Below, piece after piece: positions 51,817 through 61,244 of a stretch of DNA of 64,000 bases. Source of the stretch: Lentisphaeria bacterium. Lineage in GTDB: Bacteria > Verrucomicrobiota > Lentisphaeria > Oligosphaerales > Oligosphaeraceae. Made by a program: the position numbers and the translations under genes. The DNA is taken from contig JAEEYQ010000026.1 in NCBI GenBank assembly GCA_016288215.1, forward strand, positions 35,503 to 99,502, in the 5' to 3' direction. The notes beneath the pieces were generated by a model. The model did not search any database and was not told the origin of the DNA. It was given only the letters and a program-made list of their open reading frames with translations. Within the stretch, counting starts at the first letter, position 1. Each line of letters begins with the position of its first letter.

Positions 51817-52482
51817 TCACGAAAAGGCCTCGCGGTTCAGCTCATCGAAGAAGGCTTCCATGAAGCGATGCCGCTCCAAGGCCATCTCCCGCCCGCTGGC
51901 GGTCATCATCTTGTCCTTCAGATGACGGAGCTTGACCAGATACTCGCGGTAGGCGCTGTCCTGTCGGCTATAGCTGCCTTCGCTGAGCGCCTCCTCCGCC
52001 GTATTGTGGACCCGTGCGCCGATACGGCCCGCGAAATGGAAGGAGCGGGCGATGCCGATGGCCCCCATGCCGTCCAGCTTGTCCGCGTCAAAGACGATTT
52101 TCGCCTCAATAGTCTGCGGCTGAATACCTTGCGTCCGCTGGCGATAGCGATGGGCATGAATGCAGTGGACAATGGCATCGATAAGCGCATTGTCATGCAG
52201 GCCCCATTGCGGCAGCAGTCGGCGGGCCATTTCCGCGCCGAGGACCGCATGGTCGGTCTTGCCCTGGTCCTGCAGCTCGGCGGGGCGGCCGATGTCGTGC
52301 ATCAGCGCCGCCACGTCGACGATGAACGTCTGAGCGCCTTCGGCGGCGGCCAGCTTGCGGGCAGTCGTCCAAACCCGCAGAGTATGGTCCCAGTCATGGC
52401 AGGCGGGGCTGTCCTCCAGAAGACAGCGCACCCACTCCATGACCGTGTGGACAAATGCATTCGAGTCAAATTCCGCTGGCAT
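51817..52482 (-). CDS. HD-domain phosphohydrolase (YedJ-like)
   Basis: A 221-residue metal-dependent hydrolase. The HD motif is ALMHDIGRP (about 63-70), preceded by HDWDHTLRVW (first His) and followed by HCIHAHRYR and FDADKLDGMGAIGIARSF, the late Asp block characteristic of the YedJ/YpgQ group. Members cleave (d)NTPs or related phosphates; the substrate here is unknown. The start is ATG 52482; a GTG at 52488 is an alternative. It faces the same way as the histone-like gene, 30 bp upstream of it. Confidence 0.88.
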   Translation of the reverse strand: MPAEFDSNAFVHTVMEWVRCLLEDSPACHDWDHTLRVWTTARKLAAAEGAQTFIVDVAALMHDIGRPAELQDQGKTDHAVLGAEMARRLLPQWGLHDNALIDAIVHCIHAHRYRQRTQGIQPQTIEAKIVFDADKLDGMGAIGIARSFHFAGRIGARVHNTAEEALSEGSYSRQDSAYREYLVKLRHLKDKMMTASGREMALERHRFMEAFFDELNREAFS

Positions 52483-52512
52483 GGACACCGAAAGGAGAAG
52501 CGGGCAGGAGAC

Positions 52513-52917
52513 CTAATAGAGGCCGTCCAGCGTCTTTTTGTCCACGGAACGACGGCGGGCGGCGGGTTTGGCGGCGGGTTTGGCGGCGGCCTTTGTTGCC
52601 TTCGCGGCGGGTTTCGCGGCGGCCTTCGCCGTCTTCGCGGCAGGTTTCGCGGCGGCCTTCGCCGTCTTCGCGGCAGGTTTCGCGGCGGCCTTCAGCTTGC
52701 CGCCGAGCATGGCGGGGCCAGAGGGATTGCCCAACATGGCGGGGCCGGAGGGGTTGCCCAACATCGCAGGACCGGAGGGATTGCCCAACATGGCGGGGCC
52801 GGAGGGGCCGCCACCCTGCATCATGGCCGCCGAGGCCGCCACCCGCCTGCGTTTGATGGCCTTGTCATCGGTGGCAAACAGAAAATCGTCATTGATCGCG
52901 TTTTTGCGCGTGGCCAT
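52513..52917 (-). CDS. Histone H1-like lysine/alanine-rich protein with GPAMLGNPS repeats
   Basis: A 134-residue basic protein. Residues 40-72 hold four copies of GPAMLG spaced by nine (unit GPAMLGNPS). Residues 76-120 hold four copies of an 11-residue KAAAKPAAKTA unit, as in histone H1-like nucleoid proteins. The C-terminus is RRRSVDKKTLDGLY. It probably binds DNA through the lysine-rich part. H1-like proteins of this kind are known in Chlamydia and other bacteria. The repeat copies are nearly identical in DNA too, so copy number may vary. The ATG at 52917 follows AAGGAG. Confidence 0.8.
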   Translation of the reverse strand: MATRKNAINDDFLFATDDKAIKRRRVAASAAMMQGGGPSGPAMLGNPSGPAMLGNPSGPAMLGNPSGPAMLGGKLKAAAKPAAKTAKAAAKPAAKTAKAAAKPAAKATKAAAKPAAKPAARRRSVDKKTLDGLY

Positions 52918-52980
52918 GTTTCTTCTCCTTTGAATGATGGCATGCGTTTCTTGAGGATGCGTCAAACACGCTATTGCTAA

Positions 52981-53010
52981 ATAATATGTCTTCTTTTATG
53001 ATAATTTCAA
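52981..53010 (-). promoter_or_regulatory. Sigma-70-type promoter of the histone-like gene
   Basis: On the minus strand TTGAAA (53010-53005), an 18-bp spacer and TATTAT (52986-52981), 64 bp before the start codon. Confidence 0.5.
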
Positions 53011-53140
53011 CCTTGACAGCCAGCCAGCGCGACAAGATGAAGTATATTATGGAAAAGCGCATGTGCAATGTCGTTTTTCATGGGAAGCGGCCCTTCAGGG
53101 GCGCGCCGTCATCATCAACAGGGAAAGGCAAGGTAACGCC

Positions 53141-54259
53141 ATGGGTATCATGAACATTTTCCGCGGCCAGTTCATTGACATCATCGAATGGGCGGACGAG
53201 AATCCGTCGGTGCTGGTGCATCGGTTTGACCGTCTCAACCATGAAATCAAGACGGGGGCCAAGCTGATTGTGCGGCCGGGCCAGATGGCGGTCTTCGTCA
53301 ACGAAGGCAAAGTCGCCGACCATTTCGAGCCGGGCACCTACACTCTGACCACGAAGAACCTGCCGATTCTGACGACTCTGCTCAGCCTGCCCTACAATTT
53401 CGAGTCCTGCCACAAGGCGGAGGTCTATTTCATCCGCACCACGGAGCAGTTGAACCGCCTGTGGGGAACCCCCACACCCGTGATGATGCGGGATCCGGAC
53501 TTCAACATGCTGCGTCTCCGCGCCCACGGCAACTACTCCTACCGCGTCGGCCTCACCAACGACATGATCACCCGCTTCGCCGGCGCAAGGGCGGAGTTCC
53601 GCTGCGAGGAGATTGAGAATCAGATGAGCCTCCGGCTGGTTTCCGTGCTGTCGGACACCCTTGGCGAGCTGAAGATTCCCGCTTTGGACTTGGCGGCGAA
53701 CTACGTGGAAATCGGCGACGAGATGCTCAAGCGCATGACGCCGATCATGAATGGCATGGGCTTCGAGCTCATGAGCTTCACCGTCGGCAACATCTCCCTG
53801 CCGGACAATGTGAACGAAGAGATTGACAAGCGCAGCGGGCTGGGTGCCTTCAACGGCGTCATGGGGCAGTACACCCAGAAGCAGGCGGCGGACGCCATGC
53901 GCGACATGGCGAACAATCCCGGAGGCGGCGGCAACATGATGGGCATGATGTTCGGCGCTCAGATGGGACAGACCATGTCGGCATTGAACAACCAGACCAT
54001 GCAGCAGCCGCAACAGCAGCCGCAGGCCGCCGCCGTGCCGCCGCCGATTCCCGCCGAGCCCACCTACTTCTTGGCCATCAACGGCCAGCGGCAGGGTCCC
54101 TTCACCATCGCGGCTCTGCAGCAGGAGATTCTGGCCGGCCGCTGCAACGGCGAGACCTTGGTCTGGACCGCCGGCATGGCCAAATGGCAGGCCGCCAAGA
54201 CCGTGGCCGCCCTGGCCAGTCTGCTGGGGCAGGTTCCGCCGCCTCCGCCCCTGCCCTAG
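53141..54259 (+). CDS. SPFH-domain protein with C-terminal GYF_2 domain
   Basis: A 372-residue protein of the YdjL/virion-core-like SPFH group. The N-terminal ~225 residues (IIEWADENPSVLVHRF, IKTGAKLIVRPGQMAVFVNE, FEPGTYTLTTKNLPIL) are the SPFH fold. A glycine/methionine-rich linker with a Q-rich stretch follows (about 265-300). The C-terminal 60 residues (YFLAINGQRQGPFTIAAL, LVWTAGMAKWQAA) are a GYF_2 domain. These proteins form membrane-associated rings or scaffolds; the exact role is unknown. The start is ATG 53141, preceded by AAGG. Confidence 0.85.
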   Translation: MGIMNIFRGQFIDIIEWADENPSVLVHRFDRLNHEIKTGAKLIVRPGQMAVFVNEGKVADHFEPGTYTLTTKNLPILTTLLSLPYNFESCHKAEVYFIRTTEQLNRLWGTPTPVMMRDPDFNMLRLRAHGNYSYRVGLTNDMITRFAGARAEFRCEEIENQMSLRLVSVLSDTLGELKIPALDLAANYVEIGDEMLKRMTPIMNGMGFELMSFTVGNISLPDNVNEEIDKRSGLGAFNGVMGQYTQKQAADAMRDMANNPGGGGNMMGMMFGAQMGQTMSALNNQTMQQPQQQPQAAAVPPPIPAEPTYFLAINGQRQGPFTIAALQQEILAGRCNGETLVWTAGMAKWQAAKTVAALASLLGQVPPPPPLP

Positions 54260-54280
54260 CCCATCATCGATTCCGTTCCG

Positions 54281-55414
54281 ATGGCCAGCGCCTCCCCCCA
54301 TGTCTTCCTGATCACGGGAAATGACGACACGCAAATCCGCCGTGCCGCCGAGGCGCTGGTGCGTCAATTCGCCGGCGACGATCCTGACCCCTTCAGCTTC
54401 GACATGATTCAGCAGGGGGAAAGCGGCCCCTCCGCCGCCCAGCTGCACACCGTCATCAACTCCATTCGGCAGCCCCCCTTTCTCGGCGGTCATAAAACCA
54501 TCTGGCTCAAGCACTTCACAGGCTTTGACATGGAGGGAAGCAAGACGGCCGGCGAGGAGGCCGCCGCCATCGCGGAACTGGCCGCCCTCATTACCAAAGG
54601 CCTTCCCGATGACGTGGTCCTCATCATGGACGGACCCGGCGTGGACGGACGAAAGGCCCTTTCCAAAGCCTGCCAAAAGCATGGGCAGCTGCAGACCTTC
54701 AACCGGCCGGACAAACGCAACAGCAGCTGGCGGGATGACATGCTGAACTGCCTCTCAACCGCCGCCCAGGCCAAAGGGCTCCGGCTCGGACAGGAGGTCA
54801 TGGACTACCTTCTGGACGCCTTGGGCACGGACACCGCCGCCATCGACCAGGAGCTGGAGAAGCTCATCTGCTATGCGGGCGGCCTCGACAAGACCATCAC
54901 GCTGGACGACGCCCGCATGGTCTGCTCCGGCCGCGGCGAAGAGCTCATCTGGACCTTGGGGGACACCTTGGGCAGCCGCAACGTGAGCACCGTGCTCAAT
55001 CAGGCGGAGACCTTGGTCCTCCAGTCCGCGGACAGTGAAGGCCCCGCACGCACGCTCCTCTACATGACCGGCCGCTTTTTCATGACCGCCATCCGCCTGC
55101 GCGTCTTCATGCAGGAGAAGAAGCTGAAGACCGGAAGGGACCTTAAGACGCACGTGGAAGGCATGTCCGCGGAGGCCAAAAAGGCCGCCGTGGAGGAGGG
55201 ATTCGAGTTCATCAGCATGCATCCCTATCGAATCAAGCTGCTGGCGGACCAATCATTGAAATTTCAGCCACGGGAGATCATGGAGGGGATTCGCATCTTC
55301 CGGAACGCCCTGTGGCAGACCATGTCCTCCGGGACCTCGGCCCGGGTGGCGTTGGAAAACGCGCTGGTCCAGGTGGTTCGCCCTGCGGCGGCCACCGCGT
55401 TCAGACCGCGCTAA
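54281..55414 (+). CDS. holA: DNA polymerase III subunit delta
   Basis: A 377-residue clamp-loader subunit that opens the beta clamp. The N-terminal ATPase-like domain (VFLITGNDDTQIRRAAEAL; PPFLGGHKTIWLKHF) lacks a Walker A motif, as in all delta subunits. The lid and C-terminal collar domains include MDYLLDALGTDTAAIDQELEKL, the signature of the HolA family. It lies between the SPFH gene (22 bp) and argH (33 bp). Confidence 0.88.
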   Translation: MASASPHVFLITGNDDTQIRRAAEALVRQFAGDDPDPFSFDMIQQGESGPSAAQLHTVINSIRQPPFLGGHKTIWLKHFTGFDMEGSKTAGEEAAAIAELAALITKGLPDDVVLIMDGPGVDGRKALSKACQKHGQLQTFNRPDKRNSSWRDDMLNCLSTAAQAKGLRLGQEVMDYLLDALGTDTAAIDQELEKLICYAGGLDKTITLDDARMVCSGRGEELIWTLGDTLGSRNVSTVLNQAETLVLQSADSEGPARTLLYMTGRFFMTAIRLRVFMQEKKLKTGRDLKTHVEGMSAEAKKAAVEEGFEFISMHPYRIKLLADQSLKFQPREIMEGIRIFRNALWQTMSSGTSARVALENALVQVVRPAAATAFRPR

Positions 55415-55447
55415 ACACGATAAACCAAACGGCGAAGGAGTCAGCTC

Positions 55448-56836
55448 ATGGCAATGTGGGGTGGACGGTTTGCAGAGGAGACCGACAGTCTGGTCAGAAA
55501 ATTCACGGAGTCCATTTCATATGACTGGCGCCTTTATCCCTACGACATCGCAGGCAGCCAGGCCCATGCCACGATGCTGGCAAGGCAAGGCATTATCAGT
55601 CAACAAGATGCAGAAACGATTGTCGCAGGCTTGGAGGAGATTCGCAAGGACATCGAGAAGGGCGACTTCCAGTTCAAGGAGGAGCTGGAGGACATCCATA
55701 TGAACATCGAGTCCCGCCTGACGGAGCGCATCGGCCAGGCGGGAGCCCGCCTCCACACCGGCCGCAGCCGCAACGACCAGGTGGCCACGGACGAACGGCT
55801 CTACATGCGTCACGAGATCGATGAAACCCACGCCTGCATCGCCGCCCTCCAACGCACCCTCATGGACTTGGCGCAAACCCATGCCACCATCATCATGCCC
55901 GGCTTCACGCATCTGCAGCATGCGCAGCCCGTCCTCTTCGCCCACCATCTGCTCGCCTACGTGGAGATGCTCGCACGGGACGGCGAACGGCTGATGGACT
56001 GCCGCCGCCGCGTCAACCGACTGCCCTTGGGCGCCGGCGCCATCGCGGGCTGCACCCTGCCCCTGGACCGCGAATTTGTCGCCGCCCAGCTGGGCTTCGA
56101 AGAGGTGCTCCGCAACAGCATAGACGCCGTCGGCGACCGCGACGCGCTGGCGGAGATGCTCAGCGACCTGGCCATCACCGCCATGCATCTCTCCCGCCTC
56201 TGCGAGGACATCATCCTTTGGTTCAGCCAGGAGTTCGCCTTCATAGAATTGGGCGATGCCTTCACCACGGGCTCCAGCCTCATGCCACAGAAGAAGAATC
56301 CGGACGTGGCGGAGCTGTCCCGTGGCAAGACGGGCCGCGTCTATGGCCATCTCATGGCGCTGCTCACCACCATGAAAGGCCTTCCTCTCACCTACAACCG
56401 CGACATGCAGGAGGACAAGGAGGGGCTCTTCGACGCCGTGGACACCGTCAAGCTGACCCTGCGCACGCTGGCGGCCATGCTTAAATCCCTCCGACCCCGT
56501 GGAGAGCGGATGCGGGAGGCGGCATCCGACCCCTCCCTCATGGCCACTGACCTGGCCGAATGGCTCGTCCGCCACGGGGTGCCCTTCCGGGAGGCCCATC
56601 ATCAGGTGGGACATTTCGTCGGCTGGTGCCAGTCCCACGGCAAGACGCTGGCGGAGGCCACGCTGACGGAGATGCAGGCCTCCATGCCCTCCGCCACGGA
56701 AGAATGTCTCGGCCTCTTCGACCCCCAACGCAGCGCCGCCGCCCGCAATCTGACCGGCGGAACCGCCCCCGAACAGGTCGCCCGCCAAATCGCCTTTTGG
56801 CAAAAACGCCTGGCCGATGAAAAAATCCATAAATAG
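55448..56836 (+). CDS. argH: Argininosuccinate lyase
   Basis: A 462-residue enzyme for the last step of arginine synthesis, releasing arginine and fumarate. It starts with MWGGRFAEETD and has the ASL/fumarase superfamily signature GSSLMPQKKNPDVAEL (about 275-290, catalytic Ser in the SS pair) and TGRSRNDQVATDERL (about 105-120). HPFTHLQ-like GFTHLQHAQPV supplies the catalytic histidine. The length matches E. coli ArgH. No other arg genes are in the window. Confidence 0.96.
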   Translation: MAMWGGRFAEETDSLVRKFTESISYDWRLYPYDIAGSQAHATMLARQGIISQQDAETIVAGLEEIRKDIEKGDFQFKEELEDIHMNIESRLTERIGQAGARLHTGRSRNDQVATDERLYMRHEIDETHACIAALQRTLMDLAQTHATIIMPGFTHLQHAQPVLFAHHLLAYVEMLARDGERLMDCRRRVNRLPLGAGAIAGCTLPLDREFVAAQLGFEEVLRNSIDAVGDRDALAEMLSDLAITAMHLSRLCEDIILWFSQEFAFIELGDAFTTGSSLMPQKKNPDVAELSRGKTGRVYGHLMALLTTMKGLPLTYNRDMQEDKEGLFDAVDTVKLTLRTLAAMLKSLRPRGERMREAASDPSLMATDLAEWLVRHGVPFREAHHQVGHFVGWCQSHGKTLAEATLTEMQASMPSATEECLGLFDPQRSAAARNLTGGTAPEQVARQIAFWQKRLADEKIHK

Positions 56837-56862
56837 CTAAAAATCAACAACTTGCAACTTTA

Positions 56863-56885
56863 CTAGAAGTTTCTAGAGCTTCTAG
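56863..56885. repeat. Small inverted repeat after argH
   Basis: CTAGAAG and CTTCTAG face each other across nine bases. The preceding AATCAACAACTTGCAACTTTA (56845) nearly repeats 38681-38701. It could be a weak hairpin between argH and trmO. Confidence 0.4.
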
Positions 56886-56920
56886 AATTCCTATCCCCTA
56901 GCTCCCATAGGTCTTCATTT

Positions 56921-57703
56921 GTGGACACGACAGCTCTGACCCTTCATCCCATCGGCGAACTCCACTGCCGTGAGCGGTTTCCCTACGACGTGCCTCGCCA
57001 AGGCAGTCTGGCCGGAGACAACCCCGCCGTGGTGACGCTGTATCCGAACCACGGTTACGCGGAAGGGCTTCGGGAGCTGGAGGGCTTCTCCCACATCTGG
57101 CTGTTGTTCTGGTTCCATCACAACTCCTGCTGGCATCCCCTCATCCGGCCGCCCCGCCACCGCCGCCAAAAGGTCGGCGTCTTCGCCAGCCGTTCCCCCT
57201 ATCGCCCTAACCCATTGGGATTGAGTTGCGTACGCCTTGTCGCCATTGAGGGAAGCAACCTCATCGTCAAAGGCCATGACCTCCTTGACGGCACTCCCGT
57301 GCTGGACATCAAACCCTATCTCCCCTATGCAGACGCCTTTCCCAACGCCACTCTCGGCTGGACCGCAGCAAACGAGACCGAAACGCAATGTCTGGTAAAA
57401 TTTACAGAACCCGTTCAGCATCAACTACTTTGGCTGGATGCCAAAGGCGTATGCCTAAAGGCCTTCCTGCTGGACCAGCTGTCCGCCGAACCGCTGAACG
57501 GCCGTCGCCATCGTCTGGAGCACATTCGAGAGGACGGCGCCGTTCTCGCCTATCGGACGTGGCGGGCCCGATTTGACGTCCAAGAGGATGTCGTCACCAT
57601 CACCGCCCTTGCCACCGCCTACAGTCCGACGGAACTGGCCTCCGCCGACGACCCCTACGGCGACAAAGACATCCATCGGCAGTTCATTGCCCGCTTCTTG
57701 TAA
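56921..57703 (+). CDS. trmO: tRNA (t6A37) methyltransferase TrmO
   Basis: A 260-residue member of the YaeB/TsaA (UPF0066) family, which methylates N6-threonylcarbamoyladenosine at position 37 of threonine tRNA using SAM. The core includes FSHIWLLFWFH (about 50-60), GVFASRSPYRPNPLGLS (about 85-101) and LDIKPYLPYAD (about 126-136), the family's conserved signatures. A C-terminal domain of about 80 residues follows, as in E. coli TrmO. The start is a GTG at 56921; there is no strong ribosome-binding site. Confidence 0.9.
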   Translation: MDTTALTLHPIGELHCRERFPYDVPRQGSLAGDNPAVVTLYPNHGYAEGLRELEGFSHIWLLFWFHHNSCWHPLIRPPRHRRQKVGVFASRSPYRPNPLGLSCVRLVAIEGSNLIVKGHDLLDGTPVLDIKPYLPYADAFPNATLGWTAANETETQCLVKFTEPVQHQLLWLDAKGVCLKAFLLDQLSAEPLNGRRHRLEHIREDGAVLAYRTWRARFDVQEDVVTITALATAYSPTELASADDPYGDKDIHRQFIARFL

Positions 57704-57731
57704 CATCCTGCGCAGCAAAGGAAACAGAGAC

Positions 57732-59321
57732 ATGGCCAACATTGAAACCTTCATCGGCATGGATTTCGGAACGGACAGCGTGCGCGCCCTTCTCGTCTCC
57801 CGCGAAGGGGAGATTTTGGCGTCCCACGTCCATGACTATGCCCGCTGGGCGGAAAAACGCCATTGCGACGCCGCGCGGGGCATGTTCCGTCAGCATCCGC
57901 TGGACTATCTGGAGGGGATGGAGGCCGTCCTTCGGGGCGTTTTGGCGGGACAGGATGCCGCCGCCGTCAAAGGCATCGCCGTTGACACGACCAGCTCCAC
58001 ACCCTGCGCCGTCGATTCCACGGGACGTCCCCTGGCCCTTGAGCCCGAATTCGCCGACGATCCCGACGCCATGTTCCTACTGTGGAAAGACCACAGCGCC
58101 CAAGAGGAGGCGGACCGCATCAACGCCGTGGCCGCCGCATGGCCGCAGACGGATTTCCGTATGTACGAAGGCGGAACCTATTCCGCCGAATGGTTTTGGA
58201 GCAAGCTGCTTTACGTCCTGCGGCGCAACGAGAAGGTCCGTCGGGCGGCAGCCAGTTTCATGGAGCACGGCGACTGGATCACAGCGGAACTCACAGGCGA
58301 GACCCGTCTTGACAAAATCATCCGAAGCCGTTGCCATGCAGGGCATAAGGCCATGTGGCACGAATCATGGGGCGGGCTGCCGCCAGAGGAGTTTCTGACC
58401 TCCATCGACCCCCTTCTGGTCGGCTGGCGCCAACGTCTCTTCACCACGACCGAAACCGCCGACAAGCCCGTGGGAACCCTTTCGCTGAAATGGGCAGACA
58501 AATTGGGCCTTTCCACAAATGTGGTCATCGGCGGCAACGGCATCGACTGCCATTTCGGCGCCGTCGGTGCCCAGATCGCCCCTGGAACCCTCGTCAAGGT
58601 CATGGGCACCTCCACCTGCGACATTTTGGTGTCGCCTTCCATAACCCATTGCATCCGAGGAATTTGCGGACAAACGGATGGTTCCGTCATTCCAGGCATG
58701 GTCGGAATGGAGGCGGGACAGGCCGCCTTTGGAGACGTCTATGCATGGTTCAAGAGCCTCCTCGGCTATGCGGGACCGGTCGCTTTGGCTCAGCTGGAGG
58801 CGGACGCCGCCGCTCTTCCCCCTGGCGAGGGCGGCGTTTTCGCGTTGGACTGGTTCAATGGACGCCGCACGCCCGACGCCAACAATGCCCTGAAGGGCGC
58901 CCTGTTCGGACTGAATCTAGGCACCACCGCCCCCATGGTCTTCCGCGCGCTGATTGAAAGCACGCTCTTCGGCTCCCGCGCCATCATCGAACGTTTTCAG
59001 GAGGAGCGGATTCCCGTGAACGCCATCACCGCCGCCGGCGGCATCAGCCGAAAGTCCCCTCTGGTCATGCAGACCTGCGCCGACGTGCTGAACATGGCCG
59101 TCAAAACCACGGGAACGGAACAGACCTGCGCGTTGGGCGGAGCGATGTTCGCTTCCGTCGCCGCAGGGACCTTCCCCAACGTGGAAACCGCGATGCAGCA
59201 CATGGGCTCAGGCTATGGAACAACCTATCTCCCTGATAAAAAACGACATACGACTTACGAGGCGCTGTATCGGCGCTACCGTCGCATCGGCCAGCTCATT
59301 GAACAACACCCTGAAGCGTAA
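57732..59321 (+). CDS. araB: Ribulokinase-like FGGY carbohydrate kinase
   Basis: A 529-residue FGGY kinase. The N-terminus IGMDFGTDSVRALLVS is the phosphate-1 loop; FRQHPLDYLEGMEAVLR (about 56-72) is characteristic of L-ribulokinase. The C-terminal ATPase half has KVMGTSTCDI and AAGGISRKSPLVMQ with the adenosine motif. It phosphorylates L-ribulose (or D-ribulose) to the 5-phosphate. No araA or araD gene is nearby, so the arabinose assignment rests on sequence only. It starts 28 bp after trmO. Confidence 0.88.
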   Translation: MANIETFIGMDFGTDSVRALLVSREGEILASHVHDYARWAEKRHCDAARGMFRQHPLDYLEGMEAVLRGVLAGQDAAAVKGIAVDTTSSTPCAVDSTGRPLALEPEFADDPDAMFLLWKDHSAQEEADRINAVAAAWPQTDFRMYEGGTYSAEWFWSKLLYVLRRNEKVRRAAASFMEHGDWITAELTGETRLDKIIRSRCHAGHKAMWHESWGGLPPEEFLTSIDPLLVGWRQRLFTTTETADKPVGTLSLKWADKLGLSTNVVIGGNGIDCHFGAVGAQIAPGTLVKVMGTSTCDILVSPSITHCIRGICGQTDGSVIPGMVGMEAGQAAFGDVYAWFKSLLGYAGPVALAQLEADAAALPPGEGGVFALDWFNGRRTPDANNALKGALFGLNLGTTAPMVFRALIESTLFGSRAIIERFQEERIPVNAITAAGGISRKSPLVMQTCADVLNMAVKTTGTEQTCALGGAMFASVAAGTFPNVETAMQHMGSGYGTTYLPDKKRHTTYEALYRRYRRIGQLIEQHPEA

Positions 59322-59666
59322 GGAGTTAGGAAGAAACCAATCCATAAAGGCAAAATTCATGGTCATAATTCAGGCATGGCAACCGCTTTCATAGCCCAAC
59401 TGGATTCTGAATAGATGCCCTTGTCATAATGCTCTGTAAATCAATTGGCAATGAGGTTTCTACATCTCATTCAGGCGCCCCATTAAAAATGTCGAAGCAC
59501 CTTTTTTTCGTGATTCCAGAGAGGAAAAGCCGTCTTTCCATGCTAAATTAATGGCAGCAACAGTTGGATATGGAAGGCATTGCCGTTGGAACCTGTATGA
59601 TTTTGCAGCCTTGCCCATGACTTCTGCTGACTGGTAGTCCATTTTCGGACACACACGGTGGCTTCA
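59322..59666. other. Intergenic region, nothing recognised
   Basis: About 345 bp without repeats or strong hairpins. A minus-strand ORF at 59460-59654 (64 codons) shows no known family and starts inside the leader of the next gene. It is probably not a gene. Confidence 0.5.
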
Positions 59667-61244
59667 ATGAAAGATCTGACGACAAGTGTATATTCATTCG
59701 AGGATTTGATTCAGGGGAATTTCCTCTATGTTGACAAGACGGAGTACGTCTGGCGGCTGATAAGGCCTGTCAGGTCGATGTATTTCCTGTCGCGTCCGCG
59801 CCGCTTCGGCAAGTCGCTGCTGCTTTCGACCCTGAAGGCCATCTTCGAGGGGAAGAGGGAGCTCTTCAAGGGGCTTGCGCTCTACGACAAGCCCTACGAC
59901 TGGAAGCAATACCCCATCCTGCATCTGCGCTTCGCGGACTACAGCCCCATGAAAGACACGGCCGAAAAGGTCGACGCCTATCTTCTGGACAAGGTGGCCA
60001 CCATCGCGGAGGCACATTCCATTACCCTGCCGTCCGGCTGCGACGCATCCACGGCGTTCGGCAAGCTCATCGACGCCATGGCCGCGAAGGGGCCGATCGT
60101 CATTCTGGTGGACGAGTACGACAAACCCATTCTGGACAACATCTCCAACAGGAACGTCGGTGACATTCTGAAGTGTCTCAAGGGCTTCTACAGCGTCCTC
60201 AAGGACCGCAACGACAAGGAGCGGCTGCTGTTCGTCACCGGCGTGAGCAAGTTCTGCCATATGTCGCTCTTCTCGGAGCTGAACAACTTGACGGACATCA
60301 CGATGGATGCCGACTACGCGGGGATGCTCGGCTTCACAAAAGAGGAGGTGCGCACGTATTTCGCGGACAGGATTGAAGAGGCGGCGAAAAGCAAGGGAGT
60401 CTCCACGGACGAGCTGATGAGGTTGCTTCTCGCATGGTATGACGGCTATCGCTTCTCCAAGGCGGAGACGCATGTCTGCAATCCAGTGTCCATCAACAGC
60501 TTCTTCGGGAAAAAGTACGAGTTCGACAACTACTGGGGAACCACCGGCGTGACCACGGTGCTGTTCGATCTGGCCAAAACGACGCGCTTCAATTTCGAGC
60601 AGGCGCTCACGCTTCCCGTCTCCTCCCTCGCCTTCGGCGCATACGAGGTGAATAACATTGATCCTCTCGGCCTGCTCTGGCAGACCGGCTACCTCACGAT
60701 CAAGGAGGTATTGCCCGGCCCCATGGAGTCGAGCATGTTCATGCTCGGCTTTCCCGACCACGAGGTGGAGGATGCCTTCAACACCCAGCTGCTGGCCTAC
60801 TACAGTGGATACAAGGACGCCGCGATGTCATCCGTGGTCTTCAGGCTGATGGACGCGATGCGGCACGACGACTTGGAGCAGTTCATGGCGATGCTGCAGT
60901 CCTACTTCGCCATCATCCCCTACGACATCCGTGGCGGCGACGAGCACTACTATCAGACCATCTTCTTCATCGCCTTTCTGCTTCTTGGTAGTAGCATAGA
61001 GGCTGAATCACGGACCAACCAGGGGCGCATCGACGCCTACGTCCGCACGGCGAAGACAGTCTTCATCTTCGAATTCAAGCTGGACAGGAACGCTGACGAG
61101 GCCGTCGGTCAGATTCTCGACCGACGCTACTACGAGAAGTTTCAGGGCGGCGCTCTACCCATCCGTCTTATCGGCGTGAACTTTGATTCCTCCAAGGGCC
61201 GCATTGACGGCTGGCAGGAGGGAACACTGGCCTCCAGAAAGTGA
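59667..61244 (+). CDS. AAA-ATPase-like protein with PD-(D/E)XK nuclease domain
   Basis: A 525-residue protein of the AAA-ATPase_like + PDDEXK_9 family (DUF1703 type). The N-terminal ATPase has FLYVDKTEYVWRLI, then YFLSRPRRFGKSLLLSTL (about 35-52, Walker A-like RRFGKS), and Walker B IVILVDEYDKPI. The C-terminal nuclease-like domain has GRIDAYV and VFIFEFKLDRNADEAVGQI, the D..(D/E)xK pattern. These genes occur in very many copies in some gut Bacteroidetes and Lentisphaerota. The role is unknown; a defence or selfish function is speculative. The start is ATG 59667; a GTG at 59658 is possible. Confidence 0.85.
   Translation: MKDLTTSVYSFEDLIQGNFLYVDKTEYVWRLIRPVRSMYFLSRPRRFGKSLLLSTLKAIFEGKRELFKGLALYDKPYDWKQYPILHLRFADYSPMKDTAEKVDAYLLDKVATIAEAHSITLPSGCDASTAFGKLIDAMAAKGPIVILVDEYDKPILDNISNRNVGDILKCLKGFYSVLKDRNDKERLLFVTGVSKFCHMSLFSELNNLTDITMDADYAGMLGFTKEEVRTYFADRIEEAAKSKGVSTDELMRLLLAWYDGYRFSKAETHVCNPVSINSFFGKKYEFDNYWGTTGVTTVLFDLAKTTRFNFEQALTLPVSSLAFGAYEVNNIDPLGLLWQTGYLTIKEVLPGPMESSMFMLGFPDHEVEDAFNTQLLAYYSGYKDAAMSSVVFRLMDAMRHDDLEQFMAMLQSYFAIIPYDIRGGDEHYYQTIFFIAFLLLGSSIEAESRTNQGRIDAYVRTAKTVFIFEFKLDRNADEAVGQILDRRYYEKFQGGALPIRLIGVNFDSSKGRIDGWQEGTLASRK

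Noticed and set aside
57732..59321. Arabinose operon
   Set aside because: Only a ribulokinase-like gene is present; neighbours are trmO and an ATPase, so no pathway can be claimed.
59460..59654. 64-codon minus-strand ORF before the AAA-ATPase gene
   Set aside because: No family recognised and it runs into the leader of the next gene; likely chance.
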